64,000 nucleotides of DNA, from positions 28,221 to 92,220 of the forward strand of contig JBBKVO010000053.1 of assembly GCA_037968475.1 (NCBI GenBank), in the 5' to 3' direction. This document shows positions 60,834-64,000 of the stretch, one piece after another; positions within the stretch are counted from its first letter, which is position 1; every line of letters starts with the position of its first letter. The translations under genes and the position numbers were made by a program. The notes under the pieces were generated by a model, which worked only from the letters and a program-made list of their open reading frames with translations, did not search any database and was not told the DNA's origin. Source of the stretch: SB11 sp037968475. GTDB taxonomy: Bacteria; Bacteroidota; Bacteroidia; UBA8524.

Positions 60834-63758
60834 CTACCGTATCAGTGTAATACTACCGCTGGTATTGATACTTTTTTTGTCTGTTCCTCTGGCCGATACT
60901 ATGTAGGTATACACACCCATAGGGGCTGCCTTGCCTTTATAGTTTCCATCCCAAACACAGTCAATTCCGTTGCAGCTAAACACTTGCTCTCCATTGGCAT
61001 TATATATTTTTATGGATAGTTTCTCTATACCCATAGTAGTAATATAAAAACCTTCGTTTAGCAAGTTATTATCGGGAGAAAAAGCATTAGGTATCCATAG
61101 TACAGGCGCAACAGGCAAACAAACCTCATTGCTATTGCTAAGCCCTGCACCGTTGTTTTCATAAGCAGTAATTCGGTAGCACTTTTTCAGTCCATCGCCA
61201 TCGGCAAAATTGTTATCTTTATAGTCAAGGGCACTTGTAGCATTAACAACAACCCAATCCTTACCGTCTTTTATTTCAATATCGTAGTTGGCAACACCAT
61301 TAGGCCATGATAAATAAGGAGTCCAATTAACTATTGCATATTGGTTGTCAAAATTCTCACCTTTAGCAACTATGGTGCTTCCCTTATTACTTTTAATATC
61401 TTTTTCACAGGTATCGTAGGCCTCAACCCTATAATAGTATACCTGCTGCGATGTATTTAATACCCTATCCTCAGCATCAGTAGTTACAACAGTCCCTACT
61501 TTTTGCCATTGCAGAGTATCTAAACTTCTATACAACTCATACCTATCAGCATAGTCGGTAGCTTCCCACATTATCGAGGTTTTATTACTATCAGCTAAAG
61601 TAACTTGGGTGAGATGTACTATTTGATTGGCCTCAAAACCTTGGAAAATATTAATTGTAACGGTGTCTTTTGTTACACAACCTGTAACCCCTTCAAGAGT
61701 TTGGGTTACAGCATATACGCCCGATTTGCTATATGTATAATTTTGTAGCTCATCTATACCATCTTTTGGAGAAATAGTAACAGGTGTACTACCATCACCA
61801 AAGTTGTAGGTAATGCTTACAATAGCATCGGCAAATTTACGCTTAAAGCTAATGGGTGCAGGCTGGCAGGTATTGTTTTTATCTATTGTAATACCCGGTT
61901 TTGGAGCATCAACAATGGTTATAGTGTTGGCAAATACAAAACTATCTTGGCAATAGCCATTATCGTATTTTACACGTATAGGATAAATGCCTGTTTTGGT
62001 ATAGGTATTAAAAAACTTGCCTGTATTAGTTTGCCCAAAAGGCAAGTGTATTACGGTGTCTTTACCCAGCCCAAAATTCCATACCCACGTTTGCCCTGTG
62101 GCAGGGTTTACCCCTCCACCATCGTTAGAGCTATCGGTAAACTCAAAGGCTACATAGCGGCAACCTGTATTGCTTTTGGCTGCAAAAGCAGCTTTGGGCA
62201 CAGGTAAAAATTTAAACTCAATAGTATCGCTATACCAAGGGCGGTAGCCACTATGGGTGGTTCCCCGTAGCTTCACCCAGTACCTGCCTTCAGCAGGTAG
62301 TTTAAAGTTGGGTTCTTTTCCCCAAGCACTATCAACAAAGGTATTGCCTGCTGTGCCATATATAAACCACTGGTAGGCAGTAAACTTTGTTGCATCACAT
62401 TGGTTTATCATCTGCACAGTGCTATCGCATTGGGCACGGCTGCTAAATTCCATTTTATTGCCGTGGTAGCGGGTAAAATATTGGTACATTCCACTACACT
62501 GTATTTCCAGCGCAGGATAAACATCGTGGTAACATTTAACTTCAAAACCGTTGTGTATTAGCTGGCAACCTTTGCCCCGCACATTGGGGCGGTATATATA
62601 GCCGTAATGGCCGTTTGGGCTTTGGTCTGCAGTAGCAACAATACGCCCGTTTTGTCCTAACTCTAAAAAAGTATATCTGGTTTCCCAACTGTTTTGCCTA
62701 AATATTTCAATCCCTGTACTTTTTATAGCACTGCTATGGCGCAGGTATTGCATTATTTTGGTTTCTACTCCATTTACAAGTAAAGTATCCTGAAATATTG
62801 CATAGATTAAAGAATCGTTAGGAGAAAAAGTAAAATCTAAAAATGATAAGAAGGAATTCCGACCCGAATTTAGTCTGTTATACGCATTGTAATGCAATAT
62901 TTGCTGCCCGCTAAATTTACCCGTTTGTTTATTAAAAGTATACGCCGCACAAACCCGCTCTTCCAAAGTATCTGGAGAGGTATACTCATTAAAAAAAGGA
63001 CTATATTCTGTATTAAATAAAATCGTTTCCCCATCGTTAGAAAATTTTATTTTATAACTCCATACCTTATATTTATAATCAACACGGGGTTTGGTTCTTT
63101 CTTTGGCATAGCTAACCACTGGTGATGATACACCAGTTGCTGTTACTTTGTAGGCATATAGGCTATCGGCTGCACGGCATATTACCCACCATGTAGAATC
63201 GGCATTTTGGGTAGCGTTTATCGCTGTAACATTTGTATAGGGAAAATGTAAAAGCGAATTTGTGGGGCTTATAACCTCTCCTAAACCACCACTAGCACGG
63301 GTATTAATATACGAATAGTATAAACCACGGGTAGAATAGTTAAAAGTATCATAAACGTGTAACATTTCTTTAGCACCAATTTCCTTGCCTGCATAAAAAA
63401 TATAGTATAGCGAATCATTATACCTAAATACAATTTGCTGCACTGTACTTTGTACGTTACTAATAGCTCCAACTACTACATCGTTTGCAGTAAAAACAGT
63501 ATCAGTATTAAACCCTTGTAGTTTGTACGAGGCATTTGCGCTTATTTTAAACTTTAGCTTTCCTTGGTTATCAGCAATAACAAAATCAATTCCTTTTTTA
63601 TATCGCTGGTAATCTCTTTTGTAGGTAGGTGGTTCAGTAGTATAAGTAAGATTAGTTACTCCCCCCCCCCAATAGTTATACTCTTGGGCATTGATAGTAG
63701 GTATGGTGCCGCACCAAAAAATTATAATACTTATATATTTTAAAATAGTATTAAGCAT
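60834..63758 (-). CDS. Secreted PKD protein with T9SS type B sorting domain, G10 tract near N-terminus
   Basis: 974 residues from the ATG at 63758, which starts a good signal peptide (LNTILKYISIIIFWCGTIP); upstream ATG 63773 is less likely. After the signal come a ~440-residue beta-rich region, PKD-like domains and a fibronectin-like segment, then the gliding-motility-type (type B) C-terminal sorting domain WIPNAFSPDNNLLNEGF ending GSITLIR. It is a surface or released protein. A G10 tract encodes GGG at residues 31-33. Confidence 0.88.
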   Translation of the reverse strand: MLNTILKYISIIIFWCGTIPTINAQEYNYWGGGVTNLTYTTEPPTYKRDYQRYKKGIDFVIADNQGKLKFKISANASYKLQGFNTDTVFTANDVVVGAISNVQSTVQQIVFRYNDSLYYIFYAGKEIGAKEMLHVYDTFNYSTRGLYYSYINTRASGGLGEVISPTNSLLHFPYTNVTAINATQNADSTWWVICRAADSLYAYKVTATGVSSPVVSYAKERTKPRVDYKYKVWSYKIKFSNDGETILFNTEYSPFFNEYTSPDTLEERVCAAYTFNKQTGKFSGQQILHYNAYNRLNSGRNSFLSFLDFTFSPNDSLIYAIFQDTLLVNGVETKIMQYLRHSSAIKSTGIEIFRQNSWETRYTFLELGQNGRIVATADQSPNGHYGYIYRPNVRGKGCQLIHNGFEVKCYHDVYPALEIQCSGMYQYFTRYHGNKMEFSSRAQCDSTVQMINQCDATKFTAYQWFIYGTAGNTFVDSAWGKEPNFKLPAEGRYWVKLRGTTHSGYRPWYSDTIEFKFLPVPKAAFAAKSNTGCRYVAFEFTDSSNDGGGVNPATGQTWVWNFGLGKDTVIHLPFGQTNTGKFFNTYTKTGIYPIRVKYDNGYCQDSFVFANTITIVDAPKPGITIDKNNTCQPAPISFKRKFADAIVSITYNFGDGSTPVTISPKDGIDELQNYTYSKSGVYAVTQTLEGVTGCVTKDTVTINIFQGFEANQIVHLTQVTLADSNKTSIMWEATDYADRYELYRSLDTLQWQKVGTVVTTDAEDRVLNTSQQVYYYRVEAYDTCEKDIKSNKGSTIVAKGENFDNQYAIVNWTPYLSWPNGVANYDIEIKDGKDWVVVNATSALDYKDNNFADGDGLKKCYRITAYENNGAGLSNSNEVCLPVAPVLWIPNAFSPDNNLLNEGFYITTMGIEKLSIKIYNANGEQVFSCNGIDCVWDGNYKGKAAPMGVYTYIVSARGTDKKSINTSGSITLIR
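63661..63670. repeat. C10/G10 homopolymer in a surface-protein gene
   Basis: Ten Cs on the plus strand encode WGGG on the minus strand just after the signal peptide. One-base slippage would shift the frame. Confidence 0.8.
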
Positions 63759-63775
63759 AGCAATAGGCAACATAT

Positions 63776-63814
63776 AGTTTAGCCTTGCCAATAGCTATTG
63801 GCAAGGCCAAACTA
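63776..63814. promoter_or_regulatory. Near-perfect palindrome upstream of the type B gene
   Basis: AGTTTAGCCTTGCCAATAG pairs with its right arm with one mismatch and no loop. No T-run on either side, so an operator or mRNA-end structure is likelier than a terminator. Confidence 0.5.
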
Positions 63815-63903
63815 TGATATATAATCAAATATAACATTATTTTGATTAAAATTTTAAAAAATTATACACAATACTATTAACACCCGTAGTGCATTATAAA
63901 TAA

Positions 63904-63970
63904 GGTTGCCCATTTCACTAAAAATTAGTATATTATATTGATTACCAAGTCATTATAATAATGAGCAACC
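63904..63970. promoter_or_regulatory. Inverted repeat spanning the start of the last gene
   Basis: GGTTGCCCATT (63904-63914) and AATGAGCAACC (63960-63970) are complementary with one mismatch, separated by 45 nt, and the right arm covers the ATG at 63961. Confidence 0.4.
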
Positions 63971-64000
63971 TAATACAAAAATACGAATTAATCTTGAAGA
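63961..64000 (+). CDS. Partial gene at the right edge
   Basis: ATG at 63961 opens a frame of 13 codons to the window edge (SNLIQKYELILK). Too short to assign. The A+T-rich 147 bp before it hold two inverted-repeat structures. Confidence 0.4.
   Translation, partial: MSNLIQKYELILK

Overview
The window reads as chromosomal DNA of a member of the Bacteroidota (Bacteroidetes). I infer this from six secreted proteins ending in type IX secretion (T9SS) sorting domains (five type A-like, one type B), TonB-dependent receptors with carboxypeptidase-like N-terminal domains, a DUF5606 protein, a GSCFA protein, many A+T-rich upstream regions carrying the Bacteroidota -7 box TAnnTTTG, and weak Shine-Dalgarno sites. 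Genus cannot be fixed from sequence alone. No rRNA, tRNA, CRISPR array, prophage or conjugative element was seen.

Layout. 1-5.3 kb: a partial thioredoxin-like gene, an AraC regulator, DUF5606, a T9SS cargo and an M3 peptidase overlapped by a small membrane-protein gene. 5.3-9.0 kb: a reverse-strand operon-like block of three related lipoproteins with DUF4190-like membrane tails, a predicted outer-membrane lipoprotein and a membrane protein. 9.1-16.5 kb: lipid acyltransferase, fatty acid desaturase, FAH-family hydrolase, M23 peptidase with Bcp peroxiredoxin, and a TonB-dependent receptor. 16.6-19.1 kb: menB and menD (menaquinone). 19.2-23.1 kb: two paralogous beta-barrel proteins flanking a T9SS cargo. 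23.1-31 kb: a VOC protein, kdsB (LPS Kdo activation), pyrG with an attenuator-like leader, a T9SS hydrolase-like protein lacking the expected serine, a cupin, a divergent SDR and a 49-residue basic protein. 31-39.4 kb: a 1533-residue sortilin/GEVED/PKD cargo, GSCFA, and a three-gene unit of a secreted protein, ECF sigma factor and putative anti-sigma factor. 39.6-45.3 kb: a double PQ-loop (SWEET-like) protein, photolyase plus TIGR01777 epimerase, a divergent CarH/LitR-like B12 photoreceptor regulator, and a fused double-ATPase peptide ABC protein. 45.3-46 kb: an IS200-like (RAYT) transposase interrupted by one TGA and flanked by two three-hairpin repeats. 46-64 kb: a gingipain-like-fold T9SS cargo, YkuK, EttA, an Imm51-like lipoprotein, two methyltransferases, a repeat-rich 0.7 kb intergenic region with a third hairpin cassette, a second TonB receptor, rpe, YbaB, rhomboid, a thioredoxin-like lipoprotein, a membrane J-protein and a T9SS type B protein carrying a G10 tract.

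Most of the window is housekeeping and cell-envelope biology. The parts most worth a second look are the RAYT and its covarying three-hairpin repeats (45.3-46.0 and 52.7 kb), the pyrG leader hairpin, the G10 tract at 63.66 kb, the CarH-photolyase light-response locus, and the mosaic intergenic repeats at 35.6, 36.8 and 53 kb.
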